A DNA stretch of 64,000 nucleotides from Brienomyrus brachyistius (Eukaryota > Chordata > Actinopteri > Osteoglossiformes > Mormyridae): the NCBI RefSeq assembly GCF_023856365.1, contig NW_026042394.1:310001-374000 (forward strand), given 5' to 3'. The notes beneath the pieces were generated by a model, which saw only the letters and a program-made list of their open reading frames with translations, searched no databases and was not told the origin of the DNA. Shown piece by piece: positions 20,546-31,956 of this stretch. The stretch's first letter is position 1. The number at the start of each line of letters is the position of its first letter. The translations under genes were made by a program, and so were the position numbers.

Positions 20546-22758
20546 GCTAGATACGATCAGTTAAAAATAAATATGGAAAAAAACAACTATATGTGCTGTT
20601 AAAGACTGAAATGGGGATACAGTATATGACCCTGACAGAAAAAACAGCACTTTCAGGGACTTTTACAAATCTTTATATTCACCACAGATAAACCCATCTA
20701 AAGACGAAATTGATCAGTTTCTTGATAGTATAACCCTTCCGAAATTATCAGACAATCAAGCGATGGCACTGGATTCTCCGCTGACACCAGGTGAACTCCA
20801 GGAAGCCCTGAACGGTATGCCCAATAAAACGGCTCCAGGTCCAGATGGATTTCCAGCAGAATTCTATAAAGAATTCTGGACAATTCTGGCATCAACATTC
20901 TGCAGAATGTTGCAAGAAACCAGGGAAAATGGTCGGCTACCACCAAATATGAATTCTGCAAACATTAGTCTCTTGCTAAAACCAGGCAAAGATCCTACAG
21001 TATCTACCAGCTATCGTCCAATATCCCTTATAAACGTTGACCTTAAAATAATCTGCAAAGCTCTCTCAAAAAGAATAGAGAAGTTAACCCCTCTCATAAT
21101 TCATCCTGACCAAACTGGTTTCATAAGGGAGGCACTCATCAACAAATACACGTAGATTACTTAATCTAGACATAGACTATTCATGCAATAAAAACCTTCA
21201 AATTACAATACTGTCTCTAAATGCAGAAAAAGCATTCGATAGAGTTACAGTAACTGGAATTTTTTATTTGCAGCTTTATGCAAATTTGGTTTCAGAAACT
21301 CTTTCATAAACTGGTTAAAAATATTATATAGTTCACCAACAGCATGCGTCAGGACGAATGACTAAACATCCTCCAGTTTCTGTCTCAAGAGGGGCACCAG
21401 CCACGGATGTCCTCTATCCCCCTCATTGTTTGCGATTTTTATTGAACCACTAGCAGCAGCAATTAGACAGGCTACAGTGATTAAAGGCATTAAATGCAGG
21501 AATGTAGAACATAAGGTAAGACTTTATGCGGATGATGTGTTACTTTTTCTCCAGCATTCACAAACCACTCTTTCTGAGGTAATTACATTAATAAACTCTT
21601 TCTCAAGAGTCTCAGGTTATTCGATAAACTGGTTAAAATCTACAGTTCTTCCAATTAATTGCTCCTTCCAGAATAATTCTTCCTCTCCACTGTAGTCTGG
21701 AGATATTAAATATTTAGGAATTAATGTTACACCTAGGCTGGCAGATTCAACTAAACTAGACCATTTCCCACTTTTAAAGAAAGTAGCGGATGATCTGGTT
21801 AGGTGGAAGTCCCTACCCATATCACTTATGGGAAGGGATGCCTCAATAAAAATGATGGTTTTGCCAAGAACTAATTATTTATTTGCAATGATCCCGAGCA
21901 AAACATCACCTGACTGGTTTAGATCTCTGGACTCCGCTATCTTTCCAGAGGAATTCAGATGAACCCCCACGTATTAGCTTAGAAACACTGCAAAGGACTA
22001 AGGATAAAGGAGGACTAGATCGGCCTAACTTTCACCACTATTTCTTTGCCAACAGGCTCCAAAACATCTCAGGGTGGTTAAAACATACCCTCTTAGATGA
22101 GCCTTGGCCAGACGTAGAACAGGCACTATGCAATAAGATAGAGATTTCGGATTTACCATTCATTAGCTCAAACATCAAAACGACAGGAATGCTTCAAAAG
22201 CATCAGTATCAGCTCTTTTCTGACAGCGTGCTGGGAGTTTCTAAAAATGACTGAGTCTTCATTAATCCCATGCAAGCGTACTCCCATCTGGAACAACCCT
22301 GATGTACTACTAAACAATAATTGATAAACTTCCCAGATTGGAGTTGTAAAGGTATTAAATACTTGGAACATATATTTGAAGGAATAGACTTTATTCCCTT
22401 TGACATATTAAACAATATGGGATTAGCAAGAATAGATTTTTAGAATATCAACAAGTTAAATCTATAGTAAAAAAAAAAATAAGGTCTAATCAAATCAAAT
22501 TACAAATACCGCAAAGTGTGGCAGAATTCCTTAATCTGAAACCCCCCAAATTACTGTCTAAAATATACAGGACACTTTCTAAAATGGATGACTCATTGCA
22601 ACATGGGTGGAAGATCTATCAGTCAGCTGGGACCACAATTTCTGGTCTAAGATATGTTTAAAAACCTATAAACTGATTAGAAATTCCAGTTTACAGTTAA
22701 TACAATACAAAATCCTGCATAGAGTGTGTAATATTCGTGCAGAAAATATTGCATAATT

Positions 22759-22976
22759 TGTTAGACACAGAATTGATTATTTAAATGATGTGTACGTGTT
22801 AAATAGAAGCTTTATGTTGATTGGTTAATGCACACGTGATCTGTTTATGCATACTCGCTGAGACTCAGTCGGAGTAGTTCTACCTGCCTGTACGGAGTAC
22901 AACATAAACTCCGTGTCATTCAATAAAGATTCTGCACAGCTATCCTGCCGTAATTCTTTATAAACAAGACAAAACA
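22759..22976 (+). mobile_element. Candidate short LTR (218 bp)
   Basis: Begins TGTTAGACACAG and ends AAGACAAAACA, with CAATAAAG at 22920-22927 as a polyadenylation signal, and is followed at once by TGGTGCGAGAG, a plausible primer-binding site (TGG start). An ATG frame MDVAGVPSPRMDKTDKQDK begins at 23011 and stops after about 20 codons. The layout resembles the 5' end of a Ty1/copia-like or other short-LTR retrotransposon. No second LTR was found. Confidence 0.5.
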
Positions 22977-23099
22977 TGGTGCGAGAGTAAAAGTGAATCA
23001 CACGGACACAATGGACGTCGCTGGTGTTCCGTCGCCCCGCATGGACAAAACAGACAAACAAGACAAAACAGCATAAACGTCAAATTCTCAAAACGAATA

Positions 23100-25905
23100 C
23101 TGGAAGAAATAATCAAGCTTAAAATTGAGTATTATATTTGTGACCTTGAGCGAGTACCCCCCTAATCAAGCGGTATCCAAAGCGAGCACACAGGAGAGAT
23201 TAGGGCTGGATCATAAAAGTATTTATTGGTTTTATTAACAATCGCAACAAAAAGGGGAGGGTTCAATAACTCCCGGTGACCTGGTTGATGTTTCCACTGG
23301 TGAAGTATATCCCCCAGTAGGTAGTTTAAAACCCCGGCCCGCGCCACTGGGCAGCCAGAGATATCCTCACAGCAGGCTGGGACCCTATTGCTCGATTAGC
23401 ACCCCTGGTTTAAACAAATCAAAATACCATATACTCAAAACAACAAAATAGTCCTCACTGCAGAACAAAATAAAAACCAATACCGACAGCGCACAGCAAA
23501 TCCACTCCAATACGCACACTGGGGTCGTCAGAGCACTGGTCCCAGGCTCCAACTAATAAGCCCAGGGACAGCCTGCTAGAGGGTACGGACAGAGTCACCC
23601 GAGAAAGTCCACGGTCTCAGCGGAGTTATACATGTGTATCGTTCGCAGATAATTTTACAAAGGCAGTATATACGTTGCGCCCTAAAAGAGGGGAAGAGAA
23701 ACAGTGGGTACAACTTTCCCCAAAGGTTGCGGTTTCCTGCAAATGCCAAAACAGAAATTACAAAACCCACACTCCATTCCTCATAATAAACATAAAACCA
23801 ACATGTATCCCACACAGCAAAAGCGTTTATCTACCTCCAGAGGACCCGCACTCACACCAGCCGATCAGGTTTTCACCTCCGGTCGCTCTTTTATATATTA
23901 CCATCGCGTCAGTCAATAATTAAAACTATGTCCGACTCAATAGCAATTAACTATGTTAGGAAAAAGATAAAACCCATACCTTGTCTTTGCAAACAATCTT
24001 GTTCTGGATACACGACTTCACCCCCTTGTGCCTTTGGGCAAATGCGTTCGTCCCTCACCATCAATGCCCCAAAACTTCACGAAGAGTGGTCCGCCTTATC
24101 CAGAGGAAGACTAGGCTACTTGCCGCACTCCCTCTTCCCAAGAAACCTCCAAGACCAAACAGTACTTCGATTCGAATCGCGAGATTATGCGGGTATAAAT
24201 CTGATGGAATACCGCGCCCCATATCATCATAAAAATCCCCTCGGGGTATCAAAATAAAGGTCCCCTTTTCAGCTATATGGTCGCTACTCGTACCGGTTAT
24301 ATATTAATTGTTGTTTGTATTATGGTATAAAATTTAATCAAGAAATTGACTAAAACAACACCTGATGCACTGACAAATATAATACATTTTCATACCCGTA
24401 GTATCATATTTGATACACACATTTTCAGCACGTTTTTCTATAAAATATTTCATGATATATTAAGTTATTATTAGTTAGTTCACACTAATAAAGACTCATT
24501 TTGAAATATAATTAATTTTCGCTACATTGCGCTTACTGTAACTGTTCCCAAAATAGGACTTCTTATCCCATGAAAATCCTGCCGGCTACAACGTGTTTGC
24601 AGCCGTCAGTGATTCTTGAAAAAAAAAAGACGTTTTCCATCTGAACTACATAGGTCATCCACCAGAGGGCAGAATACAGGTATATCATTATATACACCAG
24701 GTTTTTGAGGAAAGGGATAATCGTATTACTGACGTAGAGGTCTTAAATATGATACATGTGGCGTTATAGGGAGTTAATGTAATTTTCTATTCACTCATGC
24801 AAATAAATAATTGTTTGATAACAAAAAAATACATTTGTTTTAATTCTTTTTTCCTGTAAACATATCACTTGTCCCCCCCCCCATGCTCCCACATTCAAAA
24901 ATGAAACTTTTGATAGCACTTTATTGCCATCGGTTCCACGGGAATGCAGACCTCTATTCTTTTCTTCTACCTGGCAAGTCCACCATTATAATAGCAATTC
25001 ACCAAGGTGCAAGCGCATGTAGCTCTTAAAGAAATTGTTTGAAAAAATTAGTTTATAGCATGTTTACACCCTAAATACACCAGTGACTGAGTACAACCCT
25101 TGTGGACCAGGCGCCTGGCTTTGACTATTTTTCTGCCATTAAACTAGCAAACATGGGTTGGCCATGAAGTAAAATAACTTGTGCCTTTAAATTGTTAAAA
25201 AAAAAGTCCTGTGTGTTGTAAAGTGAGGTATGAAACAGATACCAGGCTGCTTCAGTGAGGGTCAGCGTAAGTTTTATTCATGTGATTTTGCGGTTTCAAC
25301 TGTTTCATTGGAATCAATCCAAGCAGCAGCATGAAGACTGTAAACCAAAGAAGTGGGACGATGCCTGAGAAGAACAACTCAGTCAATCCTCACATCTCCT
25401 CTCTCCTCAGGCGATTGATGGACTCTGAGCATGACACATGTACAAAAGATGAGGACTCTTCTCCACTATTCGAATGGAAATTGTTCTTAATCTTTTATTT
25501 ATACCTTTTGCTTATACCGTAAGATTTAGGAACACACTGAAAAAGATCAACTTTAATACATTTGAAGGTTGAAGTTATTGGAATTTGTTACGGCTGATTT
25601 GGTGGAATATGTTTTTGGACAGAACTGTCAAAAAATGTGGAATGAAAATGCAGTTTAATGGTTGAATCTGTAGCTTGCCTAACTTGCTATAAATTACACA
25701 CACATGCAGCATTAAAGTAACAGGGAGCTATTAGAACAGAGTTGTTGTATTACATTAACACAGACCAGCAAAAAATATAACATTATTCTAACATTAATGT
25801 AATGTTGTTCTGAATAGATTTCTATGTCCAGTCCTGATTTCAAATTGGGCCTTTAAGCCTAGAATATGGTCAGTTTTAAAAACACTTGACTTTGTTGCAA
25901 CTCAT
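23100..25905. other. 2.8 kb mostly unrecognised
   Basis: At 23138 a TGTGACC begins a stretch with reverse-strand AATAAATAC (about 23216) and AATAAAACC (about 23230), which could be a reverse-oriented LTR, but no matching second end or duplication was found. Small frames at 23675-24257 overlap on both strands without motifs. From 24400 to 24775 there is a TIR-like structure described separately. The remainder is AT-rich with no gene. Confidence 0.35.
24398..24774. mobile_element. Possible piggyBac-like MITE
   Basis: The left part contains the palindrome GTATCATATTTGATAC (24404-24419). The right part has the inverse of its half, AAATATGATACATGTGG (about 24745-24761), and ends GGCGTTATAGGGAGTTAA, with a TTAA tetranucleotide at the right edge. 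The left edge begins CCCGTAG, but no TTAA is directly adjacent. Ends are only partly symmetrical. Confidence 0.3.
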
Positions 25906-25910
25906 TTTCA

Positions 25911-25985
25911 TGTTAATGTCATCTTTCCTGTTAATGTGAGTTTGTTCTGTGTGGGTCTCTGTCTCAGGCTGTCATTTTATTCATA
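25911..25985. repeat. 70-bp duplicated block left of CR1
   Basis: GTTAATGTGAGTTTGTTCTG and TGTGGGTCTCTGTCTCAGGC occur here and again at 26843-26912 with few changes, one on each side of the CR1 fragment. The block CTTGACTTTGTTGCAACTC is also doubled at 25888 and 26000. The copies are direct, suggesting a local duplication or a very long imperfect insertion-site duplication. Confidence 0.8.
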
Positions 25986-26035
25986 GTTATTCATAAAATA
26001 CTTGACTTTGTTGCAACTCTGACTAAGTTGAATTC

Positions 26036-26826
26036 CATCAAGTGGTTAACGGGTGTGAAGATAAATGTAAGGTACTCCATCTAGGGAGCAGAAATATAAA
26101 GTACAGGTATTTCATGGGTGTCACTGAAATAAAGGTAGCTGATCATGAGAAAGACCTTGGTGTGTATGTTGATGCTTCCATGTCCCATTCTCGCCAGTGT
26201 GAGGAAGCAATAAAAAAGGCCAATAGGATGTTGGGGTATATCTCCAGGTGTGTGGAGTTTAAGTCAAGGGAGGTAATGCTAAGATTATACAATTCCTTGG
26301 TGAGACCTCACCTAGAATATTGTGTGCAGGTTTGGTCACCATATCTTAAAAAGGACATTGTGGCCTTAGAAAAGGTGCAGCGTAGGGCCACAAAAATGAT
26401 TCCTGGTCTTAGAGGAATGTCATACGAGGAACGGTTACTTGAGCTAAATCTGTTCAGTCTCAAGCAAAGGAGACTGAGGGGGGACATGATCCAGGTATAT
26501 AAGATTCTAACAGGTTTGGATGCTGTTCAACCAAACAGTTACTTCAGCATTAGTTTAAATACACGAACTCGTGGCCATAGGTGGAAATTAGCGGGAGAAC
26601 ATTTCAAGCTGGATTTAAGGAAGCACTTCTTTACACAGCGTGTAGTCAGAGTATGGAATAGCCTTCCTGATAATGTAGTGCAAGCTGAATCCTTGGGTTC
26701 CTTTAAATCAGAGCTAGATAAGATTTTAACAACTCTGAGCTATTAGTTTAGTTCTCCCCAAGCGAGCTTGATGGGCCGAATGGCCTCCTCTCGTTTGTAT
26801 AGTTCTTATGTTCTTATGTTCTTAAG
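26036..26826 (+). pseudogene. CR1-type LINE, ORF2 C-terminus and 3' end
   Basis: A 234-codon open frame (26042-26746) carries DKCKVLHLGSRN, KDLGVYVDASMSHSRQC, RPHLEYCVQVWSPYLKKDI, MIPGLRGMSYEERLLELNLF and THFFTQRVVRVWNSLP-like segments, the C-terminal third of a CR1 ORF2. The 3' UTR GATGGGCCGAATGGCCTCCT ends in the CR1-type 8-bp tail TTCTTATG (three copies, 26804-26826). It is 5'-truncated, as most CR1 copies are. The long open frame suggests a fairly recent insertion, but without EN and RT catalytic parts it is inert. Confidence 0.93.
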
Positions 26827-26842
26827 ATTATCCTGAAATTTT

Positions 26843-26912
26843 CAAGTTAATGTCATTCCAGTTAATGTGAGTTTGCTCTGTGTGGGTCTCTGTCTCAGGC
26901 TGTCATTTTCGT
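26843..26912. repeat. 70-bp duplicated block right of CR1
   Basis: Direct copy of the block at 25911-25985 (TAATGTGAGTTTGCTCTGTG, GGGTCTCTGTCTCAGGCTGT). Confidence 0.8.
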
Positions 26913-27211
26913 CTTAGTCTCATTTAAACCACTTAACAATATGCATAGATTGCATAGCTGCAAATGTAAAATACAAAAATTAACTTGGAAAGCATTCTAC
27001 AACAACATTCAGTATTGTGGAGTATTAATAGCATTTATTGCCAATTCCAGTTGCTAGGTAACTTCTATATTTTGAATAGAATACAAGATAATATTTTAAA
27101 CTAGATTACAGTTAATTGTTATTTTTCTGTTTAAAAAAGACAATTGCTGTAATTTACATAGGACAAAACCTGTAAAAGACATTTTGTAATTATTTTCTAA
27201 ATGAAATGAAG

Positions 27212-27358
27212 ATGCTTTGTTACTCCCCTTGGGGAAATTCTCTTTTCACCTACCCCATCTTGCTCTACTTGACACACGGGCACAGACAAAGGTAACAGCA
27301 AACCTGGCAGCAAAGGGCAGCCACCTGTAGGGACACCCATGGAGCTGGGGGTTTTACA
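27212..27358 (-). mobile_element. Eroded SINE-B relic
   Basis: TTACTCCCCTTGGGGAAATT, CTTGCTCTACTTG, GGCAGCCACCTGTAGGG and CATGGAGCTGGGGG line up loosely, in order, with the reverse complement of SINE-B. The tRNA-like head is missing. Confidence 0.55.
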
Positions 27359-29960
27359 GTGATTAACAGCAATTTTGCAATACCTTTCTGGCAGCTTTTT
27401 TTTTTTGCTAGGTATTTACAGTAAATTCCACATTCAATTCTACACCAAAACAGACGTCATTCCTAAGCGCAGCATGGACTGCTTCCAGACACAGTATCAT
27501 ATGCAATTTCCAGAGTCACTTGAGTAAGCTGGAGATGCCTCATCCCCGGGTAAGAGAGCCTGCAGTAGGCAGCCTACCAAAAGAGGGCCTTTCCTGTTCC
27601 CTTCGTGAATTATAAAACCAGTGGAGAGAGCTCTCCTGTTGCAGTTTCAAAGAGAAGACCAACATGGAGAATTTTGGACTGAGGTTTTGCAGTATGAGGG
27701 TGCTGAAGGAAAAAGGAGTTTCAAAGACATTGGTCTGCCTGTACTGCCGATTTTGTCTCTGGCAATTTCAGATGTTCATGTAGAACGTGAATTTACTAAT
27801 GTGACATTCCTTAAATCTGACCACCAAACAGAATGGTTGCAAATTTTCTGTCCAGTTTGGTAGATGTACAATTTGGACTGCAAAGAGATGGACTGATGCA
27901 GAGGCAGAGCTATAGATAGGCCTGGGTGAGCTCTGCTGGGCCCACCCATTCAGATTAATGAAATTACATTTTTTATATGTATTACCGGCTTCTAACTCTG
28001 TTCCTGCACATCACTGCTGTTACTGTGGCAAGTACGACAGAATGTGTGAGCTCCCTCTAGTGGTGCTCTTTAGGTAGAACACCACAGTCGTGGGTGTATT
28101 ATTGTTGCAGTCACCATGTTGTAAATATCTAAGCCTATATAAGAAAATGTAGGGTAATGAGCTTCACTCAGGCCCACCCAAATTTAATACAGGTCCATCC
28201 ATCAGCCACTTTTCCATATTTAAATGCTGCAGGAGGATGCTCACATGAAAAAAAAGACTAATTCATTTCTTTATCCAAAACTATTTCTTTCCTCATTCAT
28301 TACAAAGAAAAGAGCTTTAACTTGTGCGTGCATTGCTTAATTTTAAGCAGCATTATGGAGTATTTTTGGAGATAGAAAAGTTTATGAAGGGTCTGATTTT
28401 GGGTATCTTTTACTTGTGGTTTGGGCTATAAAATTGGAAGGAGTTGCCAACCTTCACTGTGCAGGGTCTGCGCTGTTCTCATCCGTGGACAGTGTGTGAG
28501 TTTGTGGGTCAGTCATAAATATGCGGGGGGGCTGTATTTATTCAAAATAATACAGATAAAATTAATATATCTCATCAATTAATTTAAAGTTATTTTTCAC
28601 CCCAAGCACACCTACCCTTCCTGAAAATGGTTTAGTCTACAGTCCTGCTCTGGGGTACGTTTCCTGTACCATGATGCATGTTAGCAAAACACAAAAATAT
28701 GCCAGGAAAATAGCAAGAGATCAAAGAAAAAGATACATTCTGTGGGCCATGGCTGCTGCCGCATGGCAGAGGGTGTGAGGGGGAAGTGCAGGGACGATGT
28801 CGGCATCACCAAAAGGAGGGCTACAGCTCTTTGGAGGGAGCCGGTGAGGAGGGCTGGGGGGAGCCAGTCTGCATCCTCTCACTCCTGGGGAGGACCGAGT
28901 ATTGGCCATCCTAGATCTGAGAGGCACTTGAGGGAATCCCGGGGTGCATAAATCTCTGTAGTCTACCCACCTCCAAGACATCTATGCTTTCTACTCCCCA
29001 GCCACTTCCTCTTGGCCCACCAACATTTGGCCCCCTGTAGTGTGATCACCAGGGTTCCTCAATATGTGGCACCTCCACACCTGGCTCCTCTACATCAGCC
29101 ATCCCTTGTCTGGGCCCCTCTACATCAGGCCCCCTCTGACGTGGCCCTCAGTCCCTCAGGGCGACACTGTCCCCTGAGTCCCCAGAATCCCTTTCAGTCT
29201 GGGAGATCACCTAACCCACCCATCCTGCTGCCTAATGCCGGTGTCGTGCTGTAAACTGTCCCCCTGCCACGGAATGTAATCTCTCATTTTAAAGGCAATG
29301 TCGCTTCGCTTCTCCTGCGCGGCAGCAGCGTCCGCTCGCTGTAACATCGGTAGTCTTGTTTAAGCAGACTAAAAACTCACATTTCTTGTTTATTATGATA
29401 TTTTACAGTCAAAGTTAAGATTAACATCCTCCTGTAATACGTCGCAAATGTGACACTTACTACTATTTCATTTAAACGCGACAATAATGCATTTCTTTTC
29501 GACGCTCGTTCGTGCAAATACAGTCGCCTTCAGTCTCAAGAAGCGATTCATCTACTTGAGTAATATTTTTAATACTTTGTTGAATTAATTCTGCCTCAAT
29601 TTCTTTGCTATTCTGTCTTCTTTTCATAACTATAATGCGGCGATTAGCTTCATACTGGGCACCGACACACCTGGAAATGACGTAACATCGAACCAAATGG
29701 CAAAAGTAATCAGAAGTCAGCAGCCTGTCCAGAACGCACAGATAACAAGCTACACTGCAAGTCATCCAGCCACGACGTCACCCAGCCACTCGTCTACCAT
29801 CTAAAATACAGATAAATTACATGTGCTCCGTATTTCTGCAGTTGATATTATTTTGAACTGGACCATAAAGAAAATATTCTTGGCCTGGAGGGAGGAGTGC
29901 TGGGCTATTTTATAGGAGGCTACTCTTTCTTAATAACCCCATTTTTAATTCTGAACAATA
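27359..29960. other. 2.6 kb without recognised gene
   Basis: No domain-bearing frame was found. 28720-29260 is GC-richer and leaves short frames open on both strands; they show no motifs. 29285-29350 is CpG-containing (CGCTTCGC, GCGCGGCAGCAGCGTCCGCTCGC is the core). A 97-codon reverse frame (29765-29472, starting MTCSVACYLCVLDRLL) contains a charged segment after a hydrophobic start but matches nothing I recognise; it could be a first exon or chance. Confidence 0.4.
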
Positions 29961-29972
29961 AGCTTAATAGGA

Positions 29973-30318
29973 TGGGGCGACATGCTGGTGCAGTGGTTAG
30001 CACTGTTGCCTCACACCTCTGCGACCCGGGTTCAAGTCTCCGCCGGGGTCAGATGTGTGTGGAGTTTGCATGTTCTCCCCATGTTATCGTGCGGTTTCCT
30101 CTGGGTTTTCCGGTTCTCCCCCACAGTCTAAAAACATGCTGAGACTAATTGGAGTTGCTAAATTGCCCGTAAGTGTGCATGTGTGAGTGAATGGTGTGTG
30201 AGTGTGCCCTGCAATGGGCTTGACCCCATTCAGGGTTGTGTCCTGCCTCGTGCCCATTGCTTCTGGGATGGGCTCCCGACCCCCGTGACCCAGAAGGATA
30301 AGAGGTTTGGAAAACGGA
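29973..30318 (+). mobile_element. SINE-A copy, plus strand, full length
   Basis: GGGGCGACATGCTGGTGCAG opens the head; A box TGGTGCAGTGG and B box GGTTCAAGTCT are present. The body proceeds to GATAAGAGGTTTGGAAAACG with the GATG tail reduced to one unit. No clear flanking duplication. Confidence 0.92.
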
Positions 30319-30319
30319 T

Positions 30320-30785
30320 AAAACTGAAGAGCGATTTAAAATAGGTGATTGTCCAGTAAGAGGATTTAACTTTAGCTACAGTGTTTTTTGTTATACAGGT
30401 ATATTTTGTTTTACAAAAACAACATTTACTTCTACACTATACGGTCAATTAAAGTACCTTCTGCATCCTGGAGATGGTCATTACCTTCTGGAGAGTCTAT
30501 TTCCTCAGCAACTCTCTTGTTGCTACCTTCTGGAGACAGATGAATGCTGAAAAGATCTTCCATCTGGTCAGCAGTAATTGTGATTGGCTCAAAGCAGAAC
30601 AGGTGGCGCAGAATGTAGACAGTGTTTATAACTCACTTATTAATTATCAATGTGTTACTGGTTACTTTATTAGTTTATATTCAAAGAAATAATAGCAACT
30701 TGATCCATGTTGGTCAAAGGATAAAATTCTGATCCTAACTAACGTACATGTAAACAGAACACAGAATACCTCTGAAATGGACCCT
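30320..30785. other. Unrecognised interval before env remnant
   Basis: No gene recognised. A doubled phrase ACCTTCTGSAGA (30457, 30482, 30525) is the only internal repeat seen. Confidence 0.35.
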
Positions 30786-30789
30786 GACC

Positions 30790-31942
30790 CCTGTGGATGA
30801 CCTGAAACGTGACAATGTCATGTTCCAGCAGATTCCCATCTCTTATTGACCGGATAGGCCTCAGACAACCTGCATTGGCCATGAAGTCAAGCAGAGGTGT
30901 CTTTCACTTCTCAAGGTCCTCCAGAGTTGTACTTTCAGGTACCTGCCATCAAAATGGACTGTTATTGAGGCTACTTGAATTATAACTTTTTAGTAAGAAC
31001 CCACACACCCATATCATGTTTGAAGCCTTTCAATTGCAGCATTAAAATTAGGCAGCATTCGGCAGGTAAAGGAGCAATATTTGCTGGCAGGCACATGGGA
31101 CGATTAATCTGCGCAGTAGGGACAACATGAAGAGAGGAAAATTTGCTGTAAAAAAACTCAATTTGTTCGCCATAATATCTTGCTGACCTCCTTCCCAGGG
31201 CTTAAACTGCCCACAATGCTTTTCCACCCTCTATGCATATTTAGTATTTCCCTGATATATCAGACGCTGATATGGGCAGTACGGTATGCGCTCCGTCTGG
31301 TTAGATGTGGGCCTGCACTTTCTTAGGGGCCTGCCCCTCCTGACACAGACTCTTCCAGAATCTCATACTCCTCTCCATTTCCCATTCTTCACACTGTTTA
31401 TTAGTGTATGGGAACGGGACAACCCTAACTGAAGGGTCAGGACTTGCACACAACACACACCCCTCCTGCCCTAATGAAGTGGCGGTATACTTAGCCCATT
31501 TATACCACCAATTTCCAAGTGTACGTTTTGCTAACCCATCCAGGTCTACTTCATCCTGGGCATCCTTCTAAAATTTGCTCACTCTCCTCACTCCCATATC
31601 TCCCCCCATTTCTCTCCGCTTTCGCTCACTGTAATCTGAGAGGTTATTCAGCATCAAAGGACCAGGCTGAGTCAGTGAAGTCAGTTGTCCTGTGCTCACC
31701 TGACCTGTGGTCCTGCTGTGCACCCAGACCTGAAGGGCCTGATAAATCATTAGCATCACTAACATCGTTGCTGTCAGCCGTACCAGAACCCACAGCTTCG
31801 TGTCCTGTCTGGAGTGGCTGGTCTGCTTGCGATGCTCCCTCTTGGCCCTCACTCTGCTCTGATCCTGAAACTGACTCCACCCCAAGCTGTGGAGCTCCTC
31901 TGGGAGCTCCATCAGGGCCATCTGAGTCAAGGGCAGCTGCAT
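30790..31942 (-). pseudogene. ERV env remnant (reverse strand)
   Basis: Immediately downstream of the integrase end, a 124-codon reverse frame (31942-31568) starts MQLPLTQMALMELPEELHSL and has a hydrophobic segment (LWVLVRLTATMLVMLMIYQA) that could be a signal-anchor of an Env leader. Further reverse-strand stretches in other frames, with Cys-containing pieces such as GQEGCVLCASPDPSVRVVPF, extend to about 30790, with stops throughout. Assignment to Env rests mainly on position after pol. Broken and non-functional. Confidence 0.5.
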
Positions 31943-31956
31943 CCTCTGTGTAGTTT

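Larger units (their letters stand above)
18713..22760 (+). pseudogene. L1-type LINE ORF2 (endonuclease + RT), interrupted
   Basis: Starts with LQADVLLLQETHRPAKDELK, which holds the endonuclease catalytic Glu. It is interrupted by SINEs (18837-19679), resumes at 19680 with CIVNIYGPN, LVLGGDLNF, HLDYFLVSS and VSDHAPVSLTL (APE endonuclease), is interrupted again by LTR sequence at 20423-20545, then gives NKTAPGPDGFPAEFYKEFW, SYRPISLINVDLKIICK, DQTGFI and LYADDVLLF (YADD at 21525-21536) of the reverse transcriptase. The C-terminal region decays in several frames up to about 22760. Many stops and shifts; not functional. Confidence 0.92.

Noticed and set aside
23138..24420. Reverse-oriented LTR starting TGTGACC
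   Set aside because: Polyadenylation-like signals exist but no opposite LTR end, target duplication or primer-binding site could be found.
31519..31953. Plus-strand 144-codon ORF over the env region
   Set aside because: Opposite strand to the clearly oriented pol-env remnant and without recognisable motifs.
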